A stretch of 64,000 nt of DNA from Sanghuangporus weigelae (GCA_033182465.1 CP137319.1:992001-1056000), one strand, 5' to 3'. Counted from the stretch's first letter, positions 1 to 11,733 are shown. The notes: generated by a model from the sequence alone, not told the origin. Program-made: numbers and translations.

Positions 1-917
1 TCATGACTTGTTTCGATATATTGATCGAGTCTATGCAGCATTACTACACACACTCGCCTCCCTATCGGCCTATCGATGAGCAGGCGCCTGCATATCAGCA
101 AGGAATCAGCCAAGAGCGCCTGGAAGCAGTACAAAGGTAGTATTCACATCCTTTCACGACTTCCAGAAAGACAATTCATAATGAGCACGAAAGCCGTGGA
201 GGCAGTATTGTCGTCTGGGTGAGCAATTGCGCGCCTGTGAAATACCTATTATTCAGACTCGACCAGGACACCGGGGGACCTCGAACATACACGAGTAAGT
301 TCTTTTCTTCAGGAAGAGACAGATGAGTATCCCAAAACAACGGCAGCAACTCCTCATTTGCGGTAACGAGGTTTGACAGTGTTTGTATCAAGAATCGAGT
401 GGTCATAAGCTCTTTGGACCCTTGCTTGAGCATCGAAATTAGAAATTCCAAATAGAGAGAAACCTTACCTTTTTCATCTTCGAGGAAAACATGAGAAGTG
501 TATGTATGAGCGACCGTTCGAATCGCTGGTTCAAATTTACTGCAGGAAAATTATTCTCTGTGCGTCACGAACGTCCATTGAATGCTGGACGCACAATGCT
601 TCTAGCTGGTTCTTTGGATTTTGAGCAACAAGGTTACGAGTGAAGCGGGCGATACTAATAGCCCAAGTACTGTAGATTGGACCAGAAGTGAGCGTGTTGA
701 TATCCCTTGCGGCCAAAGAAGTCCAGACTTTGCACAGTGGCTCCCATATTTTCGGAGAAGAACGTCCTACATCCTCCCTTTCAGTGCCATTCCGTGCGAT
801 AACGACGGAAATCTCATCTAAGCCTTTAAGTGCATCACCGAATTCCTGATTCTCGGTATTTCTGGAGCGAAGAGAAGACAAGTACTGATAAACCAGTGCA
901 TTACGACTACACGACAT
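1..917 (-). CDS. Ataxin-10 homologue (CTR86-like), 5' part only
   Basis: Partial gene that continues past the left edge. Four exons can be joined on the minus strand: 917-595, 539-291, 234-148 and 87-1, with introns of 45-60 bp. The joined product shows ataxin-10 armadillo-like features: a FTRNLVAQNPKNQLEA segment, then FEPAIRTVAHTYTSHVFLED, LSNLVTANEELLPLFWDTHL, and a TAFVLIMNCLSGSRERM segment running into RLLIDRPIGRRVCVV. In yeast the homologue is CTR86; ataxin-10 proteins act in cytokinesis and cell growth. The frame stays open upstream of the ATG at 917 to about position 970, so a further 5' exon between about 970 and 1100 is likely and the true start is uncertain. The family assignment is firm; the N-terminus is not. 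Confidence 0.82.
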
Positions 918-1827
918 CAGCAGGAAGGAGAATGTGTTTTTCAGTTTGAAATCTTTGGCGAAATCGACGGCAGCTTACGTCATTTCATGTCATTTGATTT
1001 GCTTACCAAAAGAGAGAAATATCCAAAAGGGGCGGAGGCGGTTCAAGTGCATCGATATTCCAAAGTGTTGGCTTCCTGCTTGCCGTGCTCATCGGTCGAG
1101 TCAAAGATGCGGCTATGTGCACAGCACGCATAGCCTCATAGCCTCTTCCACGGGACCGTTCTCGTTGTTTGGGCCATTAATATTAGACGAGTCATCAACT
1201 CGCGCCTCACACCCCCTTTGTGAGTCGTAACCAATCAGTCCGATCTTGTATACATGACTTTATTCACTGAGGTTGTAATCTGAAGCGTATAGAAACATGT
1301 CGGCGACAAAATGCTCGCGTTGAAAACGCGGTGTACAGAAAACACCGATAGTGTTGTTGCTCATGTGCTTGGAAATAGACTTTCTGCCGAGGACCTCGTA
1401 AAAGGATTCCCAGATAAGCACTGCTTGTGATGCAACTCAAGTTCACGAAGTAAAACGCGACATGCCGTTTTGGTACGTGAGGCCGGATTTAGCCAAGCAG
1501 CGTCCCGTCTTGTATTAGAATCTTTCCTTCGAATGCACTGGATATCCCGCGCCATCCCCCTTATGCACAGGCTATAAGTACGGCGAATTTACCATTCCTA
1601 GCATCACCAGCGATGAATCCTGTTCTACACTGGTCCTTCTTCCGCGTCCCTAACTCTGTAGTCGACAACAAAAAGGCATCATCTACCGGAAGGCTTCTCG
1701 CCCATTCAGTTCCATCGTACTCCCACACGAGTCTGGGGAGAGAAGTGGACGTGGACCGCTATCTACTATAATATATATTGCCTCCTTGTACAAGTTGCTC
1801 CCTGCTCTCCTACTTTTTTCCGACGCT
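918..1827. other. Divergent intergenic region, probable hidden 5' exon
   Basis: This 0.9-kb stretch lies between two divergently transcribed genes. On the minus strand a candidate first exon of the ataxin-10 homologue lies around 990-1100, ending in a GTAAG donor near 1004. I could not settle its phase. The rest shows no convincing coding signal and probably holds both promoters. Confidence 0.5.
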
Positions 1828-3551
1828 ATGACTCCATATAACATCAGTGTCGTGAAGTGAGTCACTATTTCATAATGGCGAGTAGTGGGTAACCTATCTT
1901 TTCATACGCAGGCCTGATGACGAGGAACCTTTATATAATGCATTACAACTTCAACCCTCCCCTTTTGCTTTCGGCCATCAGAACGGTCCATCACCGTATG
2001 TGGATGCACATATCGCATCGTCCGGCCGAGCCGGCTCGTACCCACATATATCTACATCTGGTTTCGTAAACAATGTATGTACTATTTACGCGACATCTGA
2101 TTTCTTGTTTCTTGCACTTACATCTACTTATAAAAGCCTTACCTCTCTCTCTCGCATTTCACCCATCTTGTACCTACGCCGAACCAATCATTAACAGATA
2201 TGCAGAGCGGCGACACGATGGAACCTGACGAGACTCACAGGTATCCCCGAGTAGACAGCACCATGTTCACTGCCGGACAGCAGCCCGTGCATCAATCTCC
2301 TCACACGTATTATTCATGGTCGACGGCTAATAACTTTGCGAGCATGAACGCCTCTCCCAACCTCATGAGCGGCTCACCTATTTCGCAAGGCACTAGTCCG
2401 CTCACTCCTGACACACCATTATCGACCGTCGAGGCCTCGTCGACTGTGTCGTCATTCCCGTCCCCCGGGTCACAGGGAAGCAATGAGGTCTTCTACCTCG
2501 CAGCGTCTCCGGACAATCACCCCTCCACGCTAGCCACGCCCACAGAGTTGCAAAACTTTCATGTGGGCAATGTTTACAGTCGTCATAGTGGGTCCGAGAC
2601 GCAATTGTCTGTGCCGCAGACAGTGCCAGACAGTCCGTATCCACCGTATGAGTACCCCGGTACTGCGAGTGGCCTTGTCCACCCACTCACTCTGACTCGA
2701 CGGCATTCCCACACAGCCTTGACTCGACCTCAGTCGAATTCGCCCTCTGCTGGTCACGCACCGTATACAACCCATCCCCAATCGTCAGCGAGGGCAGCGG
2801 GGTGCAGCAGCCCGTTCACTCAGGTCGAGCTTATCGCACGACCAGAGTATAGATTCGAAAACTGGCTTCTTCCAGGTCCTTTGGTACCCCAAACGACGTA
2901 CTTGCCACATACTGCCAGCGACCGACGGCGTTACGTCGACGGGTTCCCCTTGCAAGCACCGATTTATTTCAAGAGGACAGCACCACAAGGCACTCCTGGA
3001 ATTGGCATCACGCTTGTCGAGTGTGTTACGCAGCGTTTCAAGAGTCTTGAAGGATACGATGACGAGCTATTAGAGACTTGTGGACCATCGGTATCGATCC
3101 GCCTAAACGTTAGTGATCAACCTGTCTCGCATCCTCTTTTGAGAATCTGACACGTCTTTTAAGTGGGTTGGGTATGAAAGATCCTGGAGCCGCCAGATTC
3201 CTACCAGGAACTTCAAAGTCCCACCGGGACCCATCACCAGGAAGAATCTCGCCAAAAACGTAGCGAAGACGGTCCAAAGGTTCATCGATGTAAGTACATG
3301 AACTTGTCTTGCTCTCAGACGCTCTGAATGCCATGTCTGATTTCCCCATCTTATAGGATCACATTAGCGTTCCGATGCAACCGGGTGCTGATTCACGCTG
3401 GGCAGTCGGACCCGGAAGAATCGTGTTCAGTGATTTGGTATTGCTGAGCATACATCATGTCTCGAAAGGCAGTTGGCAGGCCAACATCTGCCTTAACCAA
3501 CCTCTCGAACAAATTTTGAGCAGGTCCTCTGTGATCCCTCATTCCAGTTAA
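1828..3551 (+). CDS. Conserved fungal protein of unknown function
   Basis: Five exons join in frame: 1828-1856, 1912-2074, 2206-3108, 3164-3289 and 3357-3551, giving 471 residues. The first two thirds are low-complexity, rich in Ser, Pro and Thr, and probably disordered. The C-terminal ~170 residues are compact and charged: IYFKRTAPQGTPGIGI, then GPSVSIRLNWVGYERSWSRQ, a Pro/Lys-rich KVPPGPITRKNLAKNVAKTV stretch, and a closing segment with IVFSDLVLLSIHHVSKGSWQ. From memory this domain recurs in many agaricomycete hypothetical proteins, but I know no function and no catalytic motif is visible. The start at 1828 was chosen because exons 1 and 2 join in frame and the second exon reads as coding. 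The domain and size suggest a nuclear or scaffolding role, but that is only a guess. Confidence 0.75.
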
Positions 3552-4538
3552 TTTTCGCTCTCGCTCGTAACCAATTTTTTCTTCCCTGTGCCCATTGCTG
3601 TAATCTTCGTTTTCTCATATTGTGTCCGTGTACTACACGATATCGATTTTGTTCTGTAGCTTAGTTTTTCATTTCTGTCTCTTTGTTTGCTCCGCGATGT
3701 TTGTTGCTTTTTAGCTAATGTTTTGGTGCTTTGAGCATTTGTTCCCAGATTAATACCAAACAATAAATATCCCTGAATTTATCGGATTCCTTCTCAGTAG
3801 ATTTTGGCTATCGACTAAAGTATCGGTATAATATTTTCTTTCATCCGACGTTTGATACCGGCGAGATGAGTCCTAGTGGCCGCCCGGACGGTTCTTCGTT
3901 TAGTGCCGCACCGAATAAGAGATTTTCTCCGCGCTTCTCTGCCCGTATCCGAGAGGCGTCATTTCTTCCTGATCTGCATGACACAGGGATCAATTTGTTA
4001 TGCTTCTGGATCTTGTGCAAATGCGGCGCTCAGCAACCGTCTTTGAAGCATCATTCGCTTATGTGCCTGTACCATTTACATTTTAACTTGTCTCTCTTCC
4101 GTCAAGGCCCTTTCCATTCCCCGACTCTCGTTGCGAAGATACTAGATCTCGAAGCCTAGTAAAGCCACCGTTCAGCGCTTACAGACTCTCCACGCTATGT
4201 CCGTTGATCTTGGTGAAACGATACTCCACGCTCCATCCCGAGATCAGTTTTGAATCCGAAGTTAGTAATCTTTTGCATCAGAGTCGCGGCAAATCAAGGA
4301 CACCGTGGAATCGACGATCTTTTTTCTAATCGGAGATAGTTCCTCCTTCGCCAAATCGCATCAAAAAAAACTTTAGAATATCGCAGATACTGATGATGAG
4401 GTAACAAGCTTGCGTATTGTCCTTGTGGTTCATGATGGGGCCTAACCTGTACGGATTCGTAGCTTCGGTTCCAAGAAGTGCGGAGAATAGTTGAAAATTG
4501 GGCGTAGAATACGAGCCCCTTTTTCACAATCCTCGATT
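3552..4538. other. Intergenic, nothing recognised
   Basis: The stretch is A/T-rich directly after the preceding stop codon (probable 3' UTR and polyadenylation region). Open frames here are short, overlap on both strands and lack recognisable motifs. Confidence 0.6.
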
Positions 4539-4546
4539 GTTGAGCA
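4539..4546 (+). repeat. Target-site duplication, left copy (GTTGAGCA)
   Basis: This is the direct copy of the 8 bases at 5170-5177 that abut the right end of the MITE. One further base of identity (T) is part of the element on the left side. Confidence 0.8.
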
Positions 4547-5169
4547 TAGTGTTCCGACCGTATGCGTATAATGCGTATACGGCTTTCCGTATACGGGATA
4601 CGGCCGTATCGTATAAGAGAAAAAGAAGAAAATATACGGCCGTATCCCGTATAGAGTTGGGAAAGAAATGCCGTATACGGCATATGCGCCATATACGGAA
4701 CTCCACCTCGCATGCCCTTTGGAAGGGTATTTGTCCCTGCCTTCCATGCGGGGAGCATATTATTTTCTTTGGAAATCATAATTTGAGTGTTGCCAAGCAC
4801 GGCAGGACTGGTGTCAGCAAAAATTTTGGCAGTATGCAACCAGGTAAGCGATTATTCACACACATCCGGTGAGCACATACACGCTGATCTTCTCAGACAG
4901 CTATGAAAATCATCCCTAAGCACCATTATCAGTGAACAGAACCTTCATTGTATCGAGATAGACTTTGAACACTTTGAAAAAATATTTGTTAGTATGTCCT
5001 GATGCGGTAGAGTTACGGAACCTCCGTATACGCCGTATTCCCGTATACGGGTGTTCCGTATCCGTATGAGACCTTGACCACCAAATATACGGCCGTATTT
5101 CATACGGTCGTATCCGTATAAGACTCGAGTTATACGGCCGTATCCGTATACGATACGGTCGGAACCCTA
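4547..5169. mobile_element. hAT-like MITE with 8-bp target duplication
   Basis: A 623-bp non-autonomous element. Its left end reads TAGTGTTCCGACCGTAT and its right end, read inward on the other strand, TAGGGTTCCGACCGTAT: a terminal inverted repeat with one mismatch in 17. It is flanked by the direct repeat GTTGAGCA at 4539-4546 and 5170-5177, an 8-bp duplication typical of the hAT superfamily. The subterminal ~130 bp at each end (4555-4690 and 5020-5160) are packed with short palindromic motifs built from CCGTATACGG and GGCCGTAT, as expected of transposase-binding subterminal repeats. The middle (4690-5015) is unique sequence with no transposase. Open frames that cross it are artefacts of the repeats. 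The superfamily call rests on TSD length and TAG/CAG-type ends, so it is probable rather than certain. Confidence 0.85.
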
Positions 5170-5177
5170 GTTGAGCA
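5170..5177 (+). repeat. Target-site duplication, right copy (GTTGAGCA)
   Basis: Identical to 4539-4546. Together they mark the insertion boundaries of the 623-bp element. Confidence 0.8.
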
Positions 5178-6602
5178 TTGGTGAGTGATTGCTCCTGTCG
5201 TTGCTGACTATTTGACGTTCTTGGATAGAGTACTTCCGACGGACGCGCTCACAGCACGTGGTGTTTCCAAATCCCGTCAGAGTAGAGTTCTGGATGTGGT
5301 GATGATAAAAAAAGCCGCTAAGTGGACACTCATTTCCGGATCTGGAACATTATCGGGCCCTCAAAGCCAAACCACCATGGAGCGGAGTGTCTCTTTAAAT
5401 CTCGTCGGACAACGAACCACCGAAAACTCACGAATTTGGAGAGTATTTGGGGTCGTTTGCGATACCCGTCAAACGCTCGTCGAGGCTAAGTGAACAACAT
5501 TAAAGACATGGGATTCTGGATTTCGGATTCTAGTCTAGTCCATCGGTATTTGTTTCAGACCACATCCAAAGTCGAAGAGGGTATTGGATTTCGACTCTCA
5601 TATTATTTTTCAGCAGCTACGCACGCTTTGTTCCTGAAAAGACTATTCGATGAGTTTGTATATCTATGACTTGGAGAGCATGTTGCAGCAAGTATACACC
5701 CGGTACGCGAGGAATGAAATTCTCCGGTAAATGCCCCAAGAAATCACTGCAGTGGGGTGATACTGAATTTCATCAAATCTCACAGTAATGCTCGTTGCCA
5801 CTAGCCGAGTATTCGCACAAGTCTACCATCCTAAAAGTTTCTGGAACTTTACCATACCAACGTCAGTATGGAGTCGGCGCCAGCGCCATGTGTACTGGTG
5901 CAGACATACCCAGGCAACTATACGCAGTATCTGAAATGGAACAATGACAGAATGTCCAAATCTTTCCGATCCTAGGCAACTCGCATGTAAGTTGTCTTCA
6001 CAGCATGTTTAATGTTAGATACTTGAAGAAAATACCGGAACAGGGAGGTAAATGTTCCGGAGGAATGGTACACTCCGCCCCTCACTTCACTCACTAAATT
6101 TTGTTTTAAATACCAAAGAAAAAGGAAGGGCGGAACCAAAAGGCAAGCTAGGACATTCTCAAGGTCCGGACCGGTCGTGACTAGAGGCGGGGCCGCAACA
6201 AAGACGATGGATTGAGTATCCACGCGGTAATGCTTATCGTAACGACTTGGCCAAGCCATGATACTTCGACTTTCGTGTTCTTGACTTCCGTAAGAGTAGT
6301 GTATGAGCAACTGAGTATAACATGTTCATAAGCTTCGGGCTTGAGAACGAAACATGTTTGACACACTCTAATTAAAGCTTTGACGACTAGCACAGCCGAT
6401 CCAAAACAGGGAAAAGAGCAATTGAGATGATGGTTGACACTGACAGCCTAGGCCGCATCACGAGGAAGACGCGACGCGTCTTGGTCACGTGAAGACAGAA
6501 AGTCGCGTCACATTTCTTTTCTCCGTCGTCGTTTTAACACACCATGGGAATATAAAGAAATTCTAAGTTCATTCTCTCATTCGTTTCATCCTCTTCGCGG
6601 AA
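5178..6602. other. Long intergenic region upstream of lanosterol synthase
   Basis: No convincing gene. Open frames such as those near 5185-5493 (+) and 5972-6310 (-) have no family signature. The last ~150 bp before the lanosterol synthase start hold a perfect 17-bp palindrome (6466-6482, AAGACGCG-A-CGCGTCTT, containing ACGCGT) and the E-box-like octamer TCACGTGA at 6485-6492. Confidence 0.55.
6466..6492. promoter_or_regulatory. Palindrome plus E-box upstream of lanosterol synthase
   Basis: The palindrome AAGACGCG-A-CGCGTCTT (6466-6482) is followed two bases later by the symmetrical octamer TCACGTGA (6485-6492), about 110 bp before the ATG. CACGTG cores are bound by bHLH factors, and fungal SREBP homologues control sterol genes through related sites. 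The link to sterol control is inferred from position only. Confidence 0.4.
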
Positions 6603-9266
6603 ATGTGGTCACCATTGGATGTCCCGGAGAATGGTGACGCTCCTTTCTCAGATCTCACTCGTTGGCGATTGAATGCAGACGACAATGGCCGTCATGTCTG
6701 GGAATACTTGGAATCGGATGAAGCATGCCAGGCACGGCCGCAGACGGTCATGGACAAGTTCCAACTCGGTCTACCTACAGTATGTAGCTGTAAATAGAAA
6801 ACCGCGACCGCTTTGATAACGGAGATGTAGAACCTTCCGGTTTTACCACGTCCGAAAACTGCACTTGATGCAGCACGAAACGGTTTTTCATTTTTGAAGC
6901 ATTTGCAAGCTCCTGACGGACATTGGCCTTGCGAATATGACGGACCTATGTTTCTTACACCAGGTCTCGTCATTGGATCCTATGTGACCGGCATGGAGCT
7001 CAAACGAGCAGAGCGACTTGAACTTATTCGGTACTTATTTAGAAAAGCGCATAAAGAAGACGGAGGCTGGGGCCTGTAAGTGCGTTCATTCTTTGACTTT
7101 ACCTATCTATCCATGTTTGTCCTCCAAGGCACTTTGAGGGCCGTTCGACAGTCTTTGGTACTGCCTTAAACTATACAGCACTGCGAATCCTGGGCGTCGG
7201 GCCAGACCATCCTGTCATGGTAAAAGCAAGGAACACATTGCACAAATTCGGTAAGCTACGAAGGAGCAAAGAATGGTTCTTGTAGCTCATTCGCAATACA
7301 GGGGGTGCCGTGCGTTCACCGCAATGGGGGAAAGTTTGGCTGTCAATCCTCAATACCTACGACTGGGAAGGAGTTAACGCGTTACCGCCAGAGCTCTGGC
7401 TTTTGCCGGAATGGCTACCACTACATCCTCACCGATGGTGGATTCACGCACGCAATGTCTTCATACCTATGAGTTTCCTGTATGCCCACCGTTTTAAAGC
7501 TCCGGAGGACGACCTCATTCTGTCTCTTCGACGAGAACTATATGTTGAAGACTATTACTCGATTGATTGGCCGGCTCAGCGTAATAATATCTGTCCCGTT
7601 GATATTTTTGCTCCGCACACGTTCATTCTCGATTCGCTATTCGCTATTTTGGGAGCCTACGAACCATGTGCGATTCCTCCGCTTCGAAAGGCCGGTCTGG
7701 CTCGTATATATGACCTGATTGTTATGGAAGACGAGAACACTGCATACCAGAATCTAGGTCCGGTAAATAAGATGCTGAACCTTGTGGCTCGTACAGTTGC
7801 CGAGGGTCCTGAGTCTGAGGCATATGCTCAGCATAAGCTGAAGCGTCGCGACTTCATGTGGATTGGGCCTAATGGGATGAGTATGGGCGGAACGAACGGC
7901 GTCCAGCTATGGGATCTTGCGTTCATTGTGCAAGCACTCGTCGAAACTGGGCTCGCGCAGGAGGAAGAGAATCGCGAGTCCCTCTTGAAGGCACTGCAAT
8001 GGCTAGACGAATCTCAGATCCGGGAGAACCCAAAGCATTATGAGAGTGCTTATCGACATCGGACGAAAGGGGCTTGGCCATTCAGTACGAAGGAGCAAAG
8101 CTATTCTGTCAGTGATTGTACAGGCGAGGGAATGAAGGCTGTGATCTATCTTCAAGAACATGTACTGTGAGCAAATTCCGTTGTTTGATTAGAGATTAGA
8201 TACGATGGAAGTACAGTTCTATGCCAAAGCTTGTATCGAAGGAACGCCTTTGCGATGCTGTGGACATCATCATTTCCATGCAGAATCAAAGCGGTGGTTT
8301 CGCGAGCTACGAGCTGGTCCGAGGTCCGAGATGGCTTGAATGGATCAACCCTGCAGAGGTCTTCGGTAAGCGTCAGAGCCCCTGCCCATTCCTTCTAGTT
8401 CTGAAGTCTTTTTTCTAGGGAATATCATGATCGAGTACGAATATCCAGAATGCACGACTTCAGCCATCACAGCGCTTGCTATTTTCCGAAAACATTACCC
8501 AGATTATCGCTCCGCTGATATAGAGTATGTGACGCTCCTTTTCTGCATCTCAGCAACTTTTGACCCGATCACGGTAGAGATACTATCCGAAAAGCTGTGA
8601 AATATCTGCACGCAGCCCAGCGACCTGAGGGCGGCTGGTTCGGCTCATGGGGTATCTGTTTTACGTATGCGACACAGTTCGCCCTTGAAAGCCTTTCGCT
8701 TGTCGGTGAAACCTACGAGACAAGTGCAAGAGTACAGAAGGCTTGTCATTTCCTTCTGTCGCACCAAAGGGAGGACGGAGGATGGGGAGAGAGCTACGAG
8801 GTCCGTTTCTCCACATGAATTGCGCGTCGACTCATTTTGCTGATATATACCTTTTCCATCTCTCAGTCCTGCGTAAAGGAAGTATGGGTAGATCACGAGA
8901 ATACGCAGGTGGTTATGACTTGCTGGGCAGCGATGGCATTGATGTACGCACAGTACCCGGAGCCGGAGCCTATCGAACGGGCCGTGAAGATGGTTATGTC
9001 GCGGCAGCTTCCTGTAAGTCTCTTATTCTTGTCCGGGGAGCCATGCCCTCTGACAATTGCCAACTGGCTAGGATGGCTCCTGGGCCCAAGAAGCTATTGA
9101 AGGAATGTTCAACAAGACGTGCGCGATCGTATACCCGAACTTCAAATTCTCGTTCACAGTTTGGATGCTTGGGCGTGCGCACCGATACCTCGAAAAATTG
9201 CACGCGACACGGGGGAAGAGAGCGGGGAATGGGAATCTCGCAAATGGGAATGGATATCTGCACTAG
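6603..9266 (+). CDS. ERG7: Lanosterol synthase (oxidosqualene cyclase)
   Basis: Converts 2,3-oxidosqualene to lanosterol, the first cyclic step of ergosterol synthesis, normally on ER membranes or lipid droplets. Nine exons join in frame: 6603-6779, 6831-7075, 7129-7250, 7302-8166, 8217-8365, 8419-8524, 8578-8800, 8867-9013 and 9072-9266. The product has 742 residues, the usual length for fungal enzymes. Repeated QW motifs are visible ([44 protein letters not shown]), as is [19 protein letters not shown] near residue 165. The catalytic segment reads VSDCTGEG, with the catalytic Asp at about residue 453. The family consensus is DCTAE, so Gly replaces Ala while Asp, Cys and Glu are kept. The last ~30 residues are a Gly/Asn-rich tail. 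Two introns may use unusual or weak donors, including GTCCGT after 8800. The neighbouring Nudix gene starts 170 bp downstream in the same direction. Confidence 0.95.
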
Positions 9267-9435
9267 ATTCGTAAACCATTTAGGACGGAAGCATATTTTG
9301 TCATTTGGAACTTGGATTTACAAATATATTCACAACAAAACACGATGATCATCGTCGTGTCGATCTGTAGATCAATCATGAGTTCGTTCCATTCAATGTC
9401 AATGAAGCCAACCTTTTGAGTGCAGTGCAAGTGCC

Positions 9436-10492
9436 ATGTCGAATTCCTTAGGCCTCACACTCCCGCGACTCGTTTCATCACAATCGGGTGTTTCTCTCGC
9501 TGCTCCTTTCACGCCTCGATCGCTCATCTTTATCAGAAGCGTACTCTCTGAGGCCCTCCAGAACTCGAAACCATTCCAAAGCGAGAATGCGGAACTAAAC
9601 GCTGCTGTACTGATCCCATTAGCGAATGTTAATGAGACTCCCGGTGTAATTCTTGAGCTTCGCGGAGCGTTACGATCTCATGGGGGAGAAGTGAGGTAAG
9701 GTTCGGGAAGGCATGCATTATATCAAGCCTCACTCGCAATGCTTACTGGAGATGTTTTCTATAATTACTCCGGCATTTCTTCAGCTTTCCTGGTGGGCGA
9801 GTAGACGACGTGAGGCCATCTGTAGTATGAATTGCACTACAGATCGTTACTTAACCGTCTATAAGGGAGACGCATCGTTTCTGGCGGGAGCTTTGCGGGA
9901 AGCGGATGAAGAAATTGCATTGAAGCCAGAGCAGGTCGAAGTACTAGGCGAGCTCAGCCCGCCAGAGCGGTCGCTCAGTGGACTACGCGTCTGGCCACAC
10001 GTCGTACGTAGTTAATTTGATGATAGTGAGACTAATGCTGAACTTCTGCAGGGATTCGTACATCATGACAAACGTCCTTCAACTCCCTTGAATGAAACGA
10101 AGCGGTTACACACAAGCATGGATTCAAATACAAGCATAGACCTAGACTCTCCATTTCCTTCGCTAAGCATGTCTTCTCTTCATGCTTCCGCACCTGAGGT
10201 AGCACATGTATTCCACCTACCCTTCTCACAGCTCGCACAGCCCGCAAGACTACGGGCGCATAGATTTCGAGGGGATAGACCGTATTGGGCAATAAACGTA
10301 ACGGATATTGTGTCTTCTTCGGCCGCGAAGCACGGGGATTCTGATAAGGGCGATGAGGAGAGGTTGGTGGAGTGGGCTGGAGAGACAAATGTTGATGAGG
10401 TTGGCGGTGGGCGTGAGGGTAAATTGGAAGTATGGGGTCTGACTGGGTGGTACCTTAATGTTCTCATGCGCGCACTACGTATGTTTGGCTAG
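9436..10492 (+). CDS. Nudix hydrolase, CoA diphosphatase type (Pcd1/NUDT7-8-like)
   Basis: Members of this group cleave CoA or oxidised CoA, often in peroxisomes or mitochondria. Four exons join in frame: 9436-9695, 9785-9809, 9866-10003 and 10052-10492, giving 287 residues. The short second exon completes the segment LRSHGGEVSFPGGRVDDGDA, which runs into FLAGALREADEEIAL. This matches the CoA-type signature upstream of the Nudix box plus the REx2EE metal-binding core. The usual Gly near the end of the Nudix box is Ala here (EEIAL). After the box come GELSPPERSLSGLRVWPHVG and a tail ending in a WxLTGWYLN segment typical of the family. No clear PTS1 is present (C-terminus ALRMFG). A disordered Ser-rich insert lies around residues 155-180. 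Confidence 0.88.
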
Positions 10493-10817
10493 AAGCTATA
10501 TCATGCTATCTCCGCCACCTGTGCTATTGACTTCTGCTGTGCGAGCTGTCCGTCTTCGGATCCACCGCTGTGTAAGAAGCACGTAAAAGCGGGTAGAACT
10601 TGAGCGTCTTTGCTTTGAAGAATTGTGAAAACGCCGCAGGCTGTGACAAGTATAATATTAGGGCGGAAGCACAAGGTTCAATGCCGAGATGCAAGGAACG
10701 ATAGTAGGATAGGGTCCCTGGGGACAGCATGTCGACTGGCACCGCGTGCAGTGTAGCTTATTTCCCTCCGTCTGGCTTCTCATTTCATTCTTGTCCCATA
10801 CCGAACCTATGAAGACT
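10493..10817. other. Convergent 3' intergenic region
   Basis: Lies between the ends of the Nudix gene and the Vma12 homologue. No coding signal or element seen. Confidence 0.6.
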
Positions 10818-11563
10818 TCATCCGTCCTTTTTGTGCGCTAGTCTATGGCGCAGTCGGGGATCAACATTCTCCAGATTGAGATGGTCGACGTGAGTAGACC
10901 GCATCGGTCCTTCTGGCTCCCCGTTGTCGTCGGACTTCTTTTGTGACGCAATTGTATTCGACTTAAGCATCTGTTGGCGCTGATAATGCCGGGGCTCAGA
11001 AGGAGACGAGCGGGACTGCCATATGAGAAAAAGAATAGTCTCGGAAACGCCGACTATAGTCGCTACCATGAGGGCCAGGAGCACTTTCTAAAGCATGATT
11101 GATAAAAGCGCGATCAGAACAAAGTCAAAACACTTACCCATTCATCTCTCCAGCCTGACCTATCGGCAGCCCACCACACCGCTCCTCCAGCACAGCCGAT
11201 ACTCAGCAATCCATTCATAACAGCGACGAGCGCCTTTCTGTCGTTTCGCTCTCTTTGTACCCGTGACTCTGAATCAGGTGGCATGTCTGGAGGCGGTTTT
11301 GATGAAGGCGATGTCCGAGTACCGGCCAGTAGAGATACCATGTTGTCATAGTTGCGAGGATTGAGCTGTGCTGCGCGAAGCCTGGCTTGACCAGCATCAG
11401 ACCGCGCCCAGCGTGATATCTGAGTGAGAAGATCATAATGTATTTCCACGAGATCCAGTTCAGCAGCAAGGTTGCTACATAGTTCAGGGGGCAAAACGGA
11501 AAGTAGCGGCCTGAGCGAGAGAGCCAAATGAGATTCAAGAGATACTGTGACGGTCGAAACCAT
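10818..11563 (-). CDS. VMA12: V-ATPase assembly factor Vma12/Vph2 (TMEM199-like)
   Basis: Vma12 sits in the ER membrane and, with Vma22 and Vma21, assembles the V0 sector of the vacuolar H+-ATPase. Two exons, 11563-11138 and 11087-10818, encode 231 residues. The family core is visible: a N-terminal helical region rich in Leu and Glu, RNDRKALVAVMNGLLSIGCA leading into a first membrane segment with GGAVWW, the short loop GWRDEWK, and a second membrane segment LLALMVATIVGVSETILFLI. The C-terminus is hydrophilic and ends HKKDG, fitting a cytosolic tail with a dilysine-like ER retrieval signal. I chose the ATG at 11563 rather than one 96 bp upstream because the added residues are not family-like. 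The gene is divergent from the condensin gene, with 170 bp between start codons. Confidence 0.85.
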
Positions 11564-11733
11564 TACCAGTACAAAGACTATGTGTTTCCGAGTTCGTGTC
11601 GTGTTATGACGCCAAGGCACGTGGGCGGGAACACATCGCGTGAGGTCACATTTAGTCACAGAAGGTCAACTGTCACGCATCGTGGTTCAACGTGTTTTGC
11701 TCACGACTCTCAACATCCTCATTAACAACAACG
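11564..11733. promoter_or_regulatory. Compact bidirectional promoter (VMA12 / condensin)
   Basis: Only 170 bp separate the two divergent start codons, so both promoters must overlap. The stretch holds CACGTG (11618-11624 area) and GC-rich boxes but no clear TATA. Confidence 0.5.

Noticed and set aside
4498-4872. A 124-residue plus-strand open frame and overlapping minus-strand frames across the MITE
   Set aside because: They are produced by the palindromic GTATACGG repeats (Tyr/Arg/Ile-rich on both strands) and have no family features.
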